NCBI RefSeq assembly: GCF_009745975.1 | Contig: NZ_WHOL01000098.1 | Location: forward strand, 186,001 to 250,000 | DNA from: Actinokineospora pegani | GTDB lineage: Bacteria > Actinomycetota > Actinomycetes > Mycobacteriales > Pseudonocardiaceae | Reading direction: 5' to 3' | DNA: 64,000 nt | Part shown: one piece after another, positions 47,074 through 56,592 of the stretch | Layout: each line of letters opens with the position of its first letter | Numbering within the stretch: position 1 is the stretch's first letter | Program-made: the position numbers and the translations under genes | The notes under the pieces: model-generated | The model's database searches: none | The model's input: only the letters and a program-made list of their open reading frames with translations | Told to the model about the DNA's origin: nothing

Positions 47074-48398
47074 GCGGGCACGCCGCCCCGGCGGGCCTGG
47101 AGATCCTCCCGGTCGACGGGCTGCCGGAGTTCCGGCCGGGCGACGACCTGGCGGGCGAGCTGGCCAAGGCGGCGCCGTGGCTGGCCGACGGCGACGTCGT
47201 GGTCGTCACCAGCAAGGTGTTCTCCAAAGTGGAGGACCGGCTGGTGCGGGTGCCCGCCGACCCGGCCGGGCGCGAGGCGGCCAAGCGGCGGCTGGTGCTG
47301 AGCGAGGCCGAGTCGGTCATCGCCCGCACCGGGCCGACGCTGATCACGGTGAACCGGCTGGGGGTCGTGCAGGCCGCCTCCGGGGTGGACGCCTCCAACG
47401 TCGCGGGCGACGAGGTGGCGCTGCTGCCGCTGGACCCGGACGCCTCCGCCGAGGGCCTGCGGGCCGGGCTGCGCGAGCGGCTCGGCGTGGCCGTGGCCGT
47501 GGTCGTCACCGACACGATGGGCCGGGCGTGGCGGGTGGGGCAGACCGACGCGGCGATCGGCTCGGCCGGGCTGGCGGTGCTGCACCGGTACGCGGGCAGC
47601 ACCGACGCGCACGGCAACGAGCTGGTGGTCACCGCCATCGCCGTGGCCGACGAGGTCGCCGCGGCGGCGGACCTGGTCAAGGGCAAGCTGGGCGGCACGC
47701 CGGTCGCGGTCGTGCGCGGCATGGACCCGCGCGACGACGGCAGCCGGGCCCGGGACCTGGTCCGGGCGGACAACGACCTGTTCCGGCTGGGCACCGCCGA
47801 GGCCATCGCCCAGGGCAGGCGCGAGGCGGTGCTGCTGCGCCGGTCGCTGCGCCGGTTCACCGGCGCGCCGGTCGACCCCGAGGCGCTGCGCCAGGCCGTC
47901 GGCGCCGCGCTCACCGCGCCCGCCCCGCACCACACCCGGCCGGTCCGGTTCGTCCACGTGCGCGCCAGGCGGGCCGAACTGCTGGCCGCCATGCGCGAGC
48001 GCTGGGAGGCCGACCTGCGCGCCGACGGCTGGGATGACGAGCGCGTCGCCCGCCGGGTGGCGCGCGGCGACCTGCTGCACCACGCCACCGAGCTCGTGCT
48101 GCCCTTCCTGGTCCGCGCGGGCGCCCACGACTACCCCGACGCGCGCCGGGCCGAGGCCGAGCGGGTGATGTTCACCGTGGCGGGCGGGGCGGCCGTGCAG
48201 GGCCTGCTGGTGGCCCTCGCCGCGGCGGACCTCGGCTCGTGTTGGGTATCCTCGACGATCTTCTGCGCGGACGTCGTGCGCCGGGTGCTGGACCTCCCCG
48301 AGGACTGGGAACCGCTCGGCGCGGTGGCGGTCGGCCACCCGGTCGAGCCGCTGGCCCCGCGCGAACCGCGCACCGACGAGGGGTTGCTCGAACTGTGA
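47070..48398 (+). CDS. fbiB: Bifunctional F420:gamma-glutamyl ligase/reductase FbiB
   Basis: 442 aa from GTG 47070, overlapping fbiA by four bases. Residues 1-250 are a CofE-type ligase that adds glutamates to F420-0 ('[19 protein letters not shown]', '[21 protein letters not shown]', '[27 protein letters not shown]'). Residues 250-442 are a nitroreductase-like FMN domain ('[13 protein letters not shown]', '[22 protein letters not shown]'), which in mycobacteria reduces dehydro-F420-0 and supports long glutamate tails. The fusion is characteristic of actinobacteria. Confidence 0.95.
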   Translation: MSGHAAPAGLEILPVDGLPEFRPGDDLAGELAKAAPWLADGDVVVVTSKVFSKVEDRLVRVPADPAGREAAKRRLVLSEAESVIARTGPTLITVNRLGVVQAASGVDASNVAGDEVALLPLDPDASAEGLRAGLRERLGVAVAVVVTDTMGRAWRVGQTDAAIGSAGLAVLHRYAGSTDAHGNELVVTAIAVADEVAAAADLVKGKLGGTPVAVVRGMDPRDDGSRARDLVRADNDLFRLGTAEAIAQGRREAVLLRRSLRRFTGAPVDPEALRQAVGAALTAPAPHHTRPVRFVHVRARRAELLAAMRERWEADLRADGWDDERVARRVARGDLLHHATELVLPFLVRAGAHDYPDARRAEAERVMFTVAGGAAVQGLLVALAAADLGSCWVSSTIFCADVVRRVLDLPEDWEPLGAVAVGHPVEPLAPREPRTDEGLLEL

Positions 48399-48931
48399 GC
48401 CTGCACCAGGACGCCGCCGACACCCTGACCGCGTGGAAGCCCGCCGACCGGGGCCAGGAGTCGCTGCGCCAGGCCTACCTCGGCTTCCTCGCCGCCCGCG
48501 GGGACGCCTGCGAGCGGGCCTGCGCGGCCGGGCACATCACCGCGTCCGCGCTGGTCCTGGACAACACCGGGTCCTCGGTCCTGCTGACCCTGCACCCGCG
48601 CGTGGGCCGCTGGCTGCAACTGGGCGGGCACTGCGAGCCGGAGGACGCCACGCTCGCCGGGGCCGCCCTGCGCGAGGCCACCGAGGAGTCCGGCATCCCC
48701 GGCCTGACCATCGCCCCCACCCCGCTGCACGTGGACGTGCACCCCATCACCTGCTCGCTGGGCGTGCCGACCCGCCACTTCGACGTCCGCTTCGCCGTGC
48801 GCGCCCCGGAGAACGCCCTGGCCGTGCGCAGCGACGAGTCGCTCGACCTGCGCTGGTGGCCGCTGGACGCGCTGCCGCCGGACCCCGACCACTCGGCGGG
48901 CATCGGCGCGATGGTGGCGGCGCTGCCGTGA
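48395..48931 (+). CDS. NUDIX hydrolase
   Basis: 178 aa from GTG 48395, overlapping fbiB by four bases. The Nudix box region is [25 protein letters not shown]: the REATEESG core is intact, but Asp replaces the usual Glu and one residue is inserted before the core. An N-terminal helical extension (about 45 residues) precedes the fold. The substrate (an NDP-X or similar) cannot be read from sequence. NUDIX genes follow fbiB in many actinobacteria, hinting at clean-up of a nucleotide intermediate or simple conservation of order. Confidence 0.88.
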   Translation: MSLHQDAADTLTAWKPADRGQESLRQAYLGFLAARGDACERACAAGHITASALVLDNTGSSVLLTLHPRVGRWLQLGGHCEPEDATLAGAALREATEESGIPGLTIAPTPLHVDVHPITCSLGVPTRHFDVRFAVRAPENALAVRSDESLDLRWWPLDALPPDPDHSAGIGAMVAALP

Positions 48932-49281
48932 TCGCGCTCGACCCGGGTTCGCCGGTCCCGCCCTACGAGCAGCTCCGGGCCGGGCTGGCCGCCCGGGTCA
49001 ACGCGGGAGAGCTGGCGGTGGGGACCAAGCTGCCGACCGTGCGGGCGCTGGCCGCCGAGCTGGGCCTGGCCGCCAACACCGTCGCCAGGGCCTACCGCGA
49101 GCTGGAGGCGGCGGGCCTGCTGGAGACGAGGGGCCGCGCGGGCACGTTCGTCGGCGCGGGCAGCGACGACGTCTTGGCCAGGGGCCGCGACGCCGCCGCC
49201 CGCTTCGCCGAGGAGGCCAGGGCGCTCGGCCTGAGCGCGGAGCTGGCGCTCGACCTGGCCAGGGCCGCGCTGACCCGCTGA
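48928..49281 (+). CDS. GntR-family regulator, YtrA-like
   Basis: 117 aa from GTG 48928, overlapping the nudix stop by four bases. It holds only a winged helix (PPYEQLRAGLAARVNAGELAVGTKLPTVRALAAELGLAANTVARAYRELEAAGLLETRGRAGTFV region, residues 10-75) and a short C-terminal helical tail for dimerisation, as in YtrA-type GntR proteins without a ligand domain. It may control this operon or a distant transporter. It ends five bases before the convergent lipoprotein gene. Confidence 0.88.
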   Translation: MIALDPGSPVPPYEQLRAGLAARVNAGELAVGTKLPTVRALAAELGLAANTVARAYRELEAAGLLETRGRAGTFVGAGSDDVLARGRDAAARFAEEARALGLSAELALDLARAALTR

Positions 49282-49286
49282 CCCGC

Positions 49287-50135
49287 TCAGCCCGTGGCGA
49301 AGTCGACGACCGCGCCCTGCTCGCCGATCCACGAGACCTTCGCCGTCAGCGACTGGCCGGGGGCAGCCCACTTGAGGGTCCCCCCGGCGCCGGTGCTCAG
49401 CGAGCTGGACCCGCCGTCGGACTCCTCGACGAAGCGGACGTCGTCAGGGGTGACGGTGGCGGTGAACTGGTGCGTGCCCACCTGGAGTTGGGACTTGCCC
49501 GAGGGGATCAGGACCTCGCAGGCGCCAGCCGCGCAGGCGGCGGTGTCGGTGCCGTCCCGGGGCTGCCGCGGCGGGGTCCTGTCCGGCGGGGCGCAGCCCT
49601 CGGCGCGGGCGTGGGCCGCCTTGACGGCGGGGTCCTCGGCGGTGAGCGTGGTCAGGTCGTCGGAGCCCGCCTGGATGCCGTCGAGCACCTTGTCCGCCGC
49701 CGCGGCCCGTCGCTCGACCTCCTCGAAGGTGAGCCCGGCCAGGGAGCCGGGCGCGCCCACCAGGCGGTTGAGTTCCGGCAGGGCCTGATCGATCGAGGTC
49801 AGGACCTCCTCGGTCAGCCGGTCGGCGGCAGCCAGGCCAGCGGGTGCGAGGGCCTTGAGCGGGGGCGCCAGTCGGTCGATCGAGGGCGCGTTCCTGAGCA
49901 CGCGTTCGAGGTCGTACTGCACGAGGCGGGAGTCGATGCCGCGGTCCACCTCGTCGTAGGCGCTCTTCGCCCGGTCCAGGCGGTGCAGGGTGGGGCACAT
50001 CGCGTCGGCCCAGGCGATCGCTTCCCGGGTCGGCGGGGGCAGCGGGGCGGGTCCGGGCCTGCCGTCGAGGGTGTCGGCGCAGCCCGCGGCCAGGAGCAGG
50101 GTGCACGCCGCCAGCCAGGTCGCTTTCGCTCTCAT
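49287..50135 (-). CDS. Predicted lipoprotein of unknown function
   Basis: 282 aa. Signal peptide with lipobox L-A-A-G-C (Cys19), then a helical, charged domain (about 35-165) and, after a Pro-rich linker with several Cys (C-A-P-P-D, T-A-A-C-A-A-G-A-C), a beta-rich C-terminus (about 205-282). I do not recognise the family. It is monocistronic in appearance and convergent, with only five bases separating it from gntR; no terminator hairpin is visible there. Confidence 0.72.
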   Translation of the reverse strand: MRAKATWLAACTLLLAAGCADTLDGRPGPAPLPPPTREAIAWADAMCPTLHRLDRAKSAYDEVDRGIDSRLVQYDLERVLRNAPSIDRLAPPLKALAPAGLAAADRLTEEVLTSIDQALPELNRLVGAPGSLAGLTFEEVERRAAAADKVLDGIQAGSDDLTTLTAEDPAVKAAHARAEGCAPPDRTPPRQPRDGTDTAACAAGACEVLIPSGKSQLQVGTHQFTATVTPDDVRFVEESDGGSSSLSTGAGGTLKWAAPGQSLTAKVSWIGEQGAVVDFATG

Positions 50136-50190
50136 GGTGAGAAGCTAAGCCGTGTCGGGATCGACACGCAGCGGAGCTGACCGGTAGCGG

Positions 50191-51090
50191 TCAGATAGCG
50201 CGGAAGTCGCGTGGCGCGAGGCGGGGGCCGAAGCGCGGTTTGCCCAGACCGGCCGCCACGATGTGGCGCACGGCCCGCTGCCGGTGGCCCGCGTAGGGCG
50301 CCAGGACCTCCAACATGCCCCGGTCGTCCAGGCGCCTGCCCACCAGCGCGTGGCCGACGATGTGCGGGATGTGGAAGTCGCCGACGCTCACCGCGTCCGC
50401 GTCGCCCCACGCGCGCTGGGCGGTCTCGGCGGCCGTCCAGACGCCGACGCCGGGCACCCGCCGCAACAGCGTCCGCCCCTCGACGCCCTTGAGCTCGACC
50501 GCCCGCTCCAACCGCCCGGCGACCTGGGCGGCGGCCACGACCGCGCGGCGGCGGGCGCCGTCCAGCCCGGCCTTGTGCCACTCCCAGTCCTGGATCGCCA
50601 GCACCGCCGCCGGGGCGGGCGGCGTGTGCAGCCCGCCCGGCGCGGGCGTGCCGAACCGGGTGGCCAGCGCGCGCCAGGTCCGGTGCGCCTCGGTGCCGGT
50701 GACCTTCTGCTCGACGATCGCGGCCAGCAGCACGTCCCACACCCGGCCGGTGGCGCCCAGCCGCAGGCCGGGCGGGCGCCTGCGGACCTCGGCGACGACC
50801 GGGTGGTGCGCCACGAAACCGGTGTCGTCGTCCGCGCCGCCGAGCAGGCCGGGGACCGAGGCCGCCAGCCAGTCCGCGCCCGCGCCCCACGCCCGCGCCT
50901 CGACCGCGCCGGAGCGCACGACCAGGTGCAGCGACCCGGGGCCCGCCGGGGTGTTGGCGGCCAGCCACGCCCCGGTGGCGTCCACCCGCAGGCACGGGTC
51001 GCCCGGCCCCCGGCGCAGCGGGCTCAGCACCGCGCGGAGGTCGACCGGGCAGGTCGGCGTCCACGTGCGGGTCACGGCTGGGGGCGTCAT
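50191..51090 (-). CDS. DNA-3-methyladenine glycosylase-like HhH-GPD protein
   Basis: 299 aa from ATG 51090. The C-terminal half has the helix-hairpin-helix (LLRRVPGVGVWTAAETAQRAWG) followed by the Gly/Pro loop and catalytic Asp (VSVGDFHIPH), as in AlkA/MAG-type enzymes that remove alkylated purines. 'AIVEQKVTGTEAHRTW' matches the family's 'Q' helix start. The N-terminal half (about 1-115) is the beta-rich AlkA-like domain. There are no Fe-S cysteines. It lies divergent from manC across about 80 bp. Confidence 0.87.
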   Translation of the reverse strand: MTPPAVTRTWTPTCPVDLRAVLSPLRRGPGDPCLRVDATGAWLAANTPAGPGSLHLVVRSGAVEARAWGAGADWLAASVPGLLGGADDDTGFVAHHPVVAEVRRRPPGLRLGATGRVWDVLLAAIVEQKVTGTEAHRTWRALATRFGTPAPGGLHTPPAPAAVLAIQDWEWHKAGLDGARRRAVVAAAQVAGRLERAVELKGVEGRTLLRRVPGVGVWTAAETAQRAWGDADAVSVGDFHIPHIVGHALVGRRLDDRGMLEVLAPYAGHRQRAVRHIVAAGLGKPRFGPRLAPRDFRAI

Positions 51091-51171
51091 CACGGCGACC
51101 GTACCCGCCGGTTGGCTACAGTGGCCGCGACCAAGCCAGTGTCCTTGCCGCCGGACGAGGGATCGAGATCA

Positions 51172-52278
51172 GTGACGTCTACTGACCTGCACGTTGTCGT
51201 GCCAGCCGGCGGCAGCGGGACCCGGCTGTGGCCGCTGTCGCGGGCCGCGAACCCGAAGTTCCTGCACCCGCTGACCGGCACCGACAGGTCGCTGCTGCAA
51301 GCCACCTTCGACCGGCTCGCGCCGCTGTCGAGCCCGGAGAACCTGCTGGTCGTCACCGGCACCGCGCACGCGGCCGGGGTGGCGCGGCAACTGCCGTCGC
51401 TGCCGGAGCGCAACATCCTGGTGGAGCCGTTCGCCCGCGACTCGTGCGCGGCGATCGCGCTGGCCGCGGCCGTGGTGCAGCGGCGCGCGCCGGGGGCGGT
51501 CATGGCCTCGTTCGCCGCCGACCACCTCATCACCGACACCGCCGAGTTCGCCCACACCGTGGCCAGGGCCGTGGACGGTGCGCGCGACGGGTACCTGATG
51601 ACGATCGGCATCACCCCCACCCGGCCGGAGACCGGCTACGGCTACCTGCAGTGCAGCGAGCCCGCGGTGCGCTCGAAGATCCAGCGGGTGCTGGAGTTCA
51701 AGGAGAAGCCGGTCCTGGACGTGGCGACCAGGTACGTGGCCTCGGGCAAGTACCTGTGGAACGCGTCGATGTTCGTCTGGAAGACCGACGTCTTCCTGGC
51801 CGAGCTGGCAGCGCGCCGCCCGGACGTGTTCGAGCCGATCAACGCCATCGCCGCCGCCTGGGACACCGAGGACCAGGAGGAGACGCTGGCCAAGCTCTGG
51901 CCGACGGTGCCCAAGGTGGCCGTGGAGTACGCCGTGATGGAGCCCGCCGCCGAGGACGGCAAGGTCGGCACGGTGCCCGGCGACTTCGGCTGGTCGGACA
52001 TCGGCGACTTCCAGACCGTGGGCGACCTGCTCGGCGTGGACGTGGGCGACGGGGCACGCGCGTTCACCACCGGCGCGGGCGGCACCGCCGTCGTCGTCGA
52101 CGGCAAGGGCGTCGTGGTCGTCCCGGCGGGCAACCGCCTGGTCGCGACCCTGGGCGTGCAGGACCTGATCATCGTCGACACCGAGGACGCGGTGCTGGTC
52201 TGCGGCCGGGAACGGGCCCAGGACATCAAGCGGCTGACCGAGATCCTGCGCGAGCGCGGGGAACTGGACCGGCTGTGA
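51172..52278 (+). CDS. manC: Mannose-1-phosphate guanylyltransferase
   Basis: 368 aa enzyme making GDP-mannose from mannose-1-phosphate and GTP. The signature G-G-x-G-T-R-L-W-P-L-S-R is exact (VPAGGSGTRLWPLSRA), followed by 'KFLHPL' and 'EPFARDSCAAIALAA'; the substrate loop 'FKEKP' and 'YLWNASMFVWK' are also present. Start GTG 51172. It supplies GDP-mannose together with manA and manB 12 kb upstream, as in mycobacteria (Rv3264c). Confidence 0.95.
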   Translation: MTSTDLHVVVPAGGSGTRLWPLSRAANPKFLHPLTGTDRSLLQATFDRLAPLSSPENLLVVTGTAHAAGVARQLPSLPERNILVEPFARDSCAAIALAAAVVQRRAPGAVMASFAADHLITDTAEFAHTVARAVDGARDGYLMTIGITPTRPETGYGYLQCSEPAVRSKIQRVLEFKEKPVLDVATRYVASGKYLWNASMFVWKTDVFLAELAARRPDVFEPINAIAAAWDTEDQEETLAKLWPTVPKVAVEYAVMEPAAEDGKVGTVPGDFGWSDIGDFQTVGDLLGVDVGDGARAFTTGAGGTAVVVDGKGVVVVPAGNRLVATLGVQDLIIVDTEDAVLVCGRERAQDIKRLTEILRERGELDRL

Positions 52279-52378
52279 CCGGGCAGCGGCCCGATCTTCC
52301 CACCCCATCGCCATGACTCCGGGGAGCGGGCGAGATACGCTAGCCGGGCACACGAAGTTCCCAGGGAGAGGCCGACAC

Positions 52379-52765
52379 ATGGACCCCCGCGACCGGGCCG
52401 ACGCCATCTTGGCGAAGGCTCGCGCGCGCGGCGCGTACGTCGTGACCCCGGACAGCGCGATCTCCCCGATGGACGCCGCCGCGACGCTGCAGATACCGCG
52501 CGCGGTGATGACCGCCATCGATGAGCAGGACCCGGACGTGACCATGGTCTTCCCGGTGTCCACCCGCCCGGAGAACGACCTGCCCGCGATCGCGCAGGAG
52601 GCCACGACCCAGTCGCTGGCCTCCCCGCCCCGCCCACCCGCCCGGCTCCCGCACCAGCCACCACCCCCCGAGCCCGAGCAGTTGGACGGCCTGATCCCCA
52701 CGGTCAAGCAGCCACAGATCCAGCGCCAAAGCCTGACCCAACGCCTAGACGGCGACCACCGCTAG
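52379..52765 (+). CDS. Conserved hypothetical protein
   Basis: 128 aa. The N-terminal 65 residues (MDPRDRADAILAKARARGAYVVTPDSAISPMDAAATLQIPRAVM) look conserved and helical; the rest is Pro/Gln-rich and disordered. ATG 52379 has GGGAGAGG upstream. It has no membrane segment or signal peptide, and I cannot assign a function. It is 100 bp downstream of manC and may be read from the same transcript. The 3' end lies in a C-rich stretch of the plus strand. Confidence 0.7.
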   Translation: MDPRDRADAILAKARARGAYVVTPDSAISPMDAAATLQIPRAVMTAIDEQDPDVTMVFPVSTRPENDLPAIAQEATTQSLASPPRPPARLPHQPPPPEPEQLDGLIPTVKQPQIQRQSLTQRLDGDHR

Positions 52766-52913
52766 CTCGCGTTCAGCCACGCCACGCGCACCCACGCGCT
52801 CCACCACACCCCACAGAACAAGCGCTGTCATCCCTGGGCCTCGACCCAGTCCTGGCCGCTCGTGGAGTTACACAACGGGACAGGCCCCACCCAGCCCACG
52901 CAGGGCCCCAGCA

Positions 52914-53993
52914 TCAAGCAGCAGCAGCCCGGTAAGCCCCCACAGTCACCTCAGCGCACCGCCGCCAGGTGAACTCCGCCGCATGCCTCCGCCGAGCCGC
53001 CGCACTCCCCGCCGTCCCCCCCTCCTCCAGCGCCCCCGCCAGCGCGACCCCCAACGCCTCCACATCCCGAAACGGCACCAACGAGGCGAACCCGCCCGAG
53101 ACCTCCCGCAACGCGGGCACATCAGTGCACACCACCGGCACATCGCAAGCCATGGCCTCCAACACCGGCAACCCAAACCCCTCATCCCGCGACGGCAGCA
53201 CAAGCGCTCCCGCCCCCGCCACCAACGACCGAAGATCCCCCTCAGCCAAGTACCCGGCGACCTGCACCCGCGGCCCAGTCGCCACATGCCCGGGCCCCGC
53301 CAACACCAACGGCGGCAACGACGGATCCGCCGCGTGCGCCGCCAACAGCCAGTCCAGCGCCTTGCGCGGCCCGGCACCCCCCACGAACAACAGGTAAGAC
53401 GAAGGCAGCCCCAGCCGGGCGCTCAGCTCCGCGGCAGGCGGCCGAGCGGTGAACCACGCCGGGTCCACCCCGAGCGGCGTCACGACAACCTTCTCCTCCG
53501 ACACGCCGAACCGCTCGCGAACCAACTCCGCCACCGCGGCGGTCGGCGTCAGCACCCGGCGAGCCCGGGCAACCGACAGCGCCACCAACTCCGGCAGCGC
53601 CGCATCGGCGGGCGGCAGCTCGTCCGGCCGGTCCAGGAACGCCAGGTCGTGCACGGTCACCACACCGGCGGCGCGCGCGGGCGGGGGCAGGACGAAGTTC
53701 GTCCCGTGGACGACGTCCGACAGGCCCGCGATGAGCTCGATCGGCGGCCACGTCCCGCGCAGCCACGCCTTGCGCAGCAGCCGGGCCGGGACCGGCAGGC
53801 CCAGGGCGCGCGAGCCGTGCGGCAGGGTCGAGCGCAGCCTGCGCCAGCCGCGCAGGGTGAACGCCACGACGCGGACGTCCACAGCGGCCATGGCCGCCAG
53901 TTCCTCGATCAGCGCCGAGGTGTAGCGGCCGATGCCGGTGCGCTGGCCCAGCAGTGGGGTGCCGTCGATGAGCGTGCGGATCGGGTCAGCCAC
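52914..53993 (-). CDS. GT4 family glycosyltransferase
   Basis: 359 aa GT-B fold enzyme. The N-terminal domain starts IRTLIDGTPLLGQRTGIGRYTSALI; the C-terminal domain has 'YLLFVGGAGPRKALDWLLAAH', 'VQVAGYLAEGDLRSLVAGA' and the nucleotide-sugar binding E-x7-E (DEGFGLPVLEAMACDVPVV). It probably uses a nucleotide-activated sugar to extend an envelope glycan. Its GTG start overlaps the upstream GT2-GT4 gene by eight bases, so they are co-translated. The 3' half is compositionally C-rich on the plus strand. Confidence 0.9.
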   Translation of the reverse strand: MADPIRTLIDGTPLLGQRTGIGRYTSALIEELAAMAAVDVRVVAFTLRGWRRLRSTLPHGSRALGLPVPARLLRKAWLRGTWPPIELIAGLSDVVHGTNFVLPPPARAAGVVTVHDLAFLDRPDELPPADAALPELVALSVARARRVLTPTAAVAELVRERFGVSEEKVVVTPLGVDPAWFTARPPAAELSARLGLPSSYLLFVGGAGPRKALDWLLAAHAADPSLPPLVLAGPGHVATGPRVQVAGYLAEGDLRSLVAGAGALVLPSRDEGFGLPVLEAMACDVPVVCTDVPALREVSGGFASLVPFRDVEALGVALAGALEEGGTAGSAAARRRHAAEFTWRRCAEVTVGAYRAAAA

Positions 53994-56505
53994 GGCCGAG
54001 GCGCTCCTTGGCGAGTCTGCGGACCCGGCCGGCGGCCCGGCGGGCCAGCTCGCCGGGGCCGCCCAGGTCCAGGTACTCGCGGACCAGGGCGATGTCGCGG
54101 CGGACCGTCTCCACCCTGCCGAACGCGCGCGGGACCAGGTTCTCCAGGCCGGGGAGCCGGTCGGGTGCGGGCCGCGGGTCGCGGCAGAAGGCGGTGAGCG
54201 GGGCCAGGACGTTCTCCCAGGTGTACCGGTCGCGGACGGCGGCGATCCGGTCGGCGCACGCGGCGGCGAACGCCCCGTCGTAGAGGACGCGCTCGAGCGC
54301 GGCGGCCAGCGCGGTCGGGTCCTCGGCCGGGACGACCAGGCCCAGGCCCTCCGCGCGGACCAGCTCGGCGAAGGAGTCGCCGTCGGTGGTGATGATCGGC
54401 AGCCCCGCCCACAGGTAGTCCAGCACCCTGGTGCGGAAGGCGAAGGTGGTCTCCACGTGCTCGAAGTGCGTGGTGACCCCGGCGTCGGCGTCGAGCAGCC
54501 AGTCCTGGCGGCGGTCGTAGTCCACCCACGTCTCGTTGAAGAAGACGTGGGAGCCGGTGAGCCCGAGGTCGGCCGACAGCCGCCGGACGCGCGCGCCGAT
54601 GTCCATCTCCGGGACCTCGGGGTTGGGGTGCTTCATGCCCAGGAACACCAGCCGGGCGTCGGAGCGGCGCTGGGCCAGCTCGCCCATCGCCGAGACCAGG
54701 GTCAGCGGGTCGAACCAGCTGTAGACCCCGCCCGCCCAGAGCACGACCTTGTCGTCCTCGCCGACGAGCTTGCCCTTGATCGGCGAGGCGGACTGCTGCG
54801 GCGGCTTGCCGGGCAGGCCGAACGGGACCACGCCGAGCAACGAGCGGACCGTCGGGTCGGTGTCGTAAACGGCGGGGGTGAGCCTGCCCAGCGACATCAG
54901 GTGGCCGAGCCAGAAGTGGCGCTGGCGCTCGGAGGCGCAGATGAAGAAGTCGCCGCGCTCCAACTGCTCGTTGAGCACGCGGGTGACGCCGACGAGGTCG
55001 AGGGCGCGCTGCTCGTCGGGGGTGTCCTTGCCCTGTTCCAGCAGCTCCAGGTGCATCGGGTCGTAGATGTCGCAGACCACGATCTTGGTCGAGTCGGCCG
55101 CCTTGAGCGCCGGGACCAGCTCCAGGGCGTGGCCCTGCAGGACGACGATGTCGGCCCAGTCGACGTGCGGGGCCAGCTCGCGCGGCTTGGCCTGGCCGAT
55201 GGGGAACGGCGCGGTCGGCGGGTCGCACAGCGGGTTGACCGTGACCAGGCGGACCTCGTGCTCGGCGGCGAGCACGTCGGCCATGTTCCACGCGCGGATC
55301 GCGGGTCCGGCCATCCGCGCGGACAGCGCGTCGCCGGTGATCACCAGGACCTTGCGCCGGGCGCCGAAGGCGGCCTCGATGTCGAACGCGTCCACCAGGA
55401 TCTCGTGCGCGGCCAGGTAGCGGGGCAGGTTGTAGGCGGGTTCGAGGGCACGGCGCATCAGCGGCACGAGGTCGGCGTCGGAGCGGGTGCGCGCGGCCTG
55501 CTCGACCGCGCGCGCCTCGGCGAGCTGCGGCAGCAGCTCGACGAACTGGTCGACGGCGAGGATGCCCGCCAGCGCGGGGCCGCTGACGGCCTGCTCGGTC
55601 GGCCCGCCCCTGGTGATCTCGAGCGCGGTCGCGTCCAGGCCGCCGCGGGCGGTGGCGCGGCGCACCGTCAGCGCCAGCGCCGCGGGCAGCGCCTTGGCCA
55701 GGGTGGCGTCGGAGAGGTTCTTGTAGAGCGCGAGCAACGCGTTGCGCTCCAACAGGAACAGCTCGCGGGCGTTGTCCTCGGTGTCCACCCTGGCCATCGA
55801 CGCGTGGTGGCGGTGGTAGGTCAGCGAGGTCGGCTCGAACCGCACCCGCCAGCCGCGCAGGTTCAGCCGCCAGCCCAGGTCGACGTCCTCGTAGAACATG
55901 AAGAAGCGCTCGTCGAAGCCGTCGAGGGCGCGGAAGGCCCCGGCGCGCACGACCATCGCCGAGCCGGTCGCGAACAGCACGTCGCGGGCGGCGTCGTGGC
56001 TGCCGTCGTCGGGCAGGCCCGCGTGGCGCTTGTAGCCCATGCCGAACCAGGTCAGGCCGCCGTCGACGAAGTCGATCGCCGCGCCGTCCCAGTCCAGGAC
56101 CTTGCTGGCCACCGCGGCGACGTCGGGCTGGGCGGCGAGCACCCGGACCGCGGCGCGCAGCCAGTCGGGGTGCGGGCGGGCGTCGTTGTTGAGGAAGGCC
56201 AGCACGGTCCCGGTGGCGTGCTCGACGCCGAGGTTGCAGCCGCCCGCGAAGCCCAGGTTCTCCGGCGACACGACCAGCTCGACGCCCTCGAGCCCGGCCA
56301 GCTCGGCGGCGTCGTGCGCGCCGTTGTCGACCACGACCACCTGCAGCCGGTCGGGCGGGTAGTCCAGGTCCGCGCGCAGCGACCGCACGCAGGCCGCCGT
56401 GTCGGCCGCCCCGCGGAAGTTGACCACGACCACCGAGACGACCGGCAGCGCCGCGCCATCCGCAGCGCCATCCGAACCCCTGGCCACAGCCGCCCCCTCA
56501 GCCAC
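53986..56505 (-). CDS. Bifunctional GT2-GT4 glycosyltransferase
   Basis: 839 aa with two catalytic parts. Residues 20-280 are GT2: 'VSVVVVNFRGAADTAACVRSLRA', 'VVVDNGAHD', 'ENLGFAGGCNLGVEHATGTVLAFLNNDARPHPDW' and 'FFMFYEDVDLGWRLNLRGW', a rhamnosyltransferase-like pattern. After a helical linker, residues about 385-760 are a GT4-like GT-B domain ('KVVLWAGGVYSWFDPLTLVSAMGEL', 'VDYDRRQDWLLDADAGVTTHFEHVETTFAFRTRVLDYLWAGLPIITT'), followed by a basic C-terminal tail. It likely adds two different sugars in sequence to a surface polysaccharide. It is coupled to the following GT4 gene. Confidence 0.88.
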   Translation of the reverse strand: MAEGAAVARGSDGAADGAALPVVSVVVVNFRGAADTAACVRSLRADLDYPPDRLQVVVVDNGAHDAAELAGLEGVELVVSPENLGFAGGCNLGVEHATGTVLAFLNNDARPHPDWLRAAVRVLAAQPDVAAVASKVLDWDGAAIDFVDGGLTWFGMGYKRHAGLPDDGSHDAARDVLFATGSAMVVRAGAFRALDGFDERFFMFYEDVDLGWRLNLRGWRVRFEPTSLTYHRHHASMARVDTEDNARELFLLERNALLALYKNLSDATLAKALPAALALTVRRATARGGLDATALEITRGGPTEQAVSGPALAGILAVDQFVELLPQLAEARAVEQAARTRSDADLVPLMRRALEPAYNLPRYLAAHEILVDAFDIEAAFGARRKVLVITGDALSARMAGPAIRAWNMADVLAAEHEVRLVTVNPLCDPPTAPFPIGQAKPRELAPHVDWADIVVLQGHALELVPALKAADSTKIVVCDIYDPMHLELLEQGKDTPDEQRALDLVGVTRVLNEQLERGDFFICASERQRHFWLGHLMSLGRLTPAVYDTDPTVRSLLGVVPFGLPGKPPQQSASPIKGKLVGEDDKVVLWAGGVYSWFDPLTLVSAMGELAQRRSDARLVFLGMKHPNPEVPEMDIGARVRRLSADLGLTGSHVFFNETWVDYDRRQDWLLDADAGVTTHFEHVETTFAFRTRVLDYLWAGLPIITTDGDSFAELVRAEGLGLVVPAEDPTALAAALERVLYDGAFAAACADRIAAVRDRYTWENVLAPLTAFCRDPRPAPDRLPGLENLVPRAFGRVETVRRDIALVREYLDLGGPGELARRAAGRVRRLAKERLGRG

Positions 56506-56592
56506 ACCCGCCTCCTCCTCGCCCGGCCCCTCGGCCCCGGCGTGTTGCCCACAGCCTGCCCCATCGCCGGGCCGGTGTGGTTCTCTGCCCCC

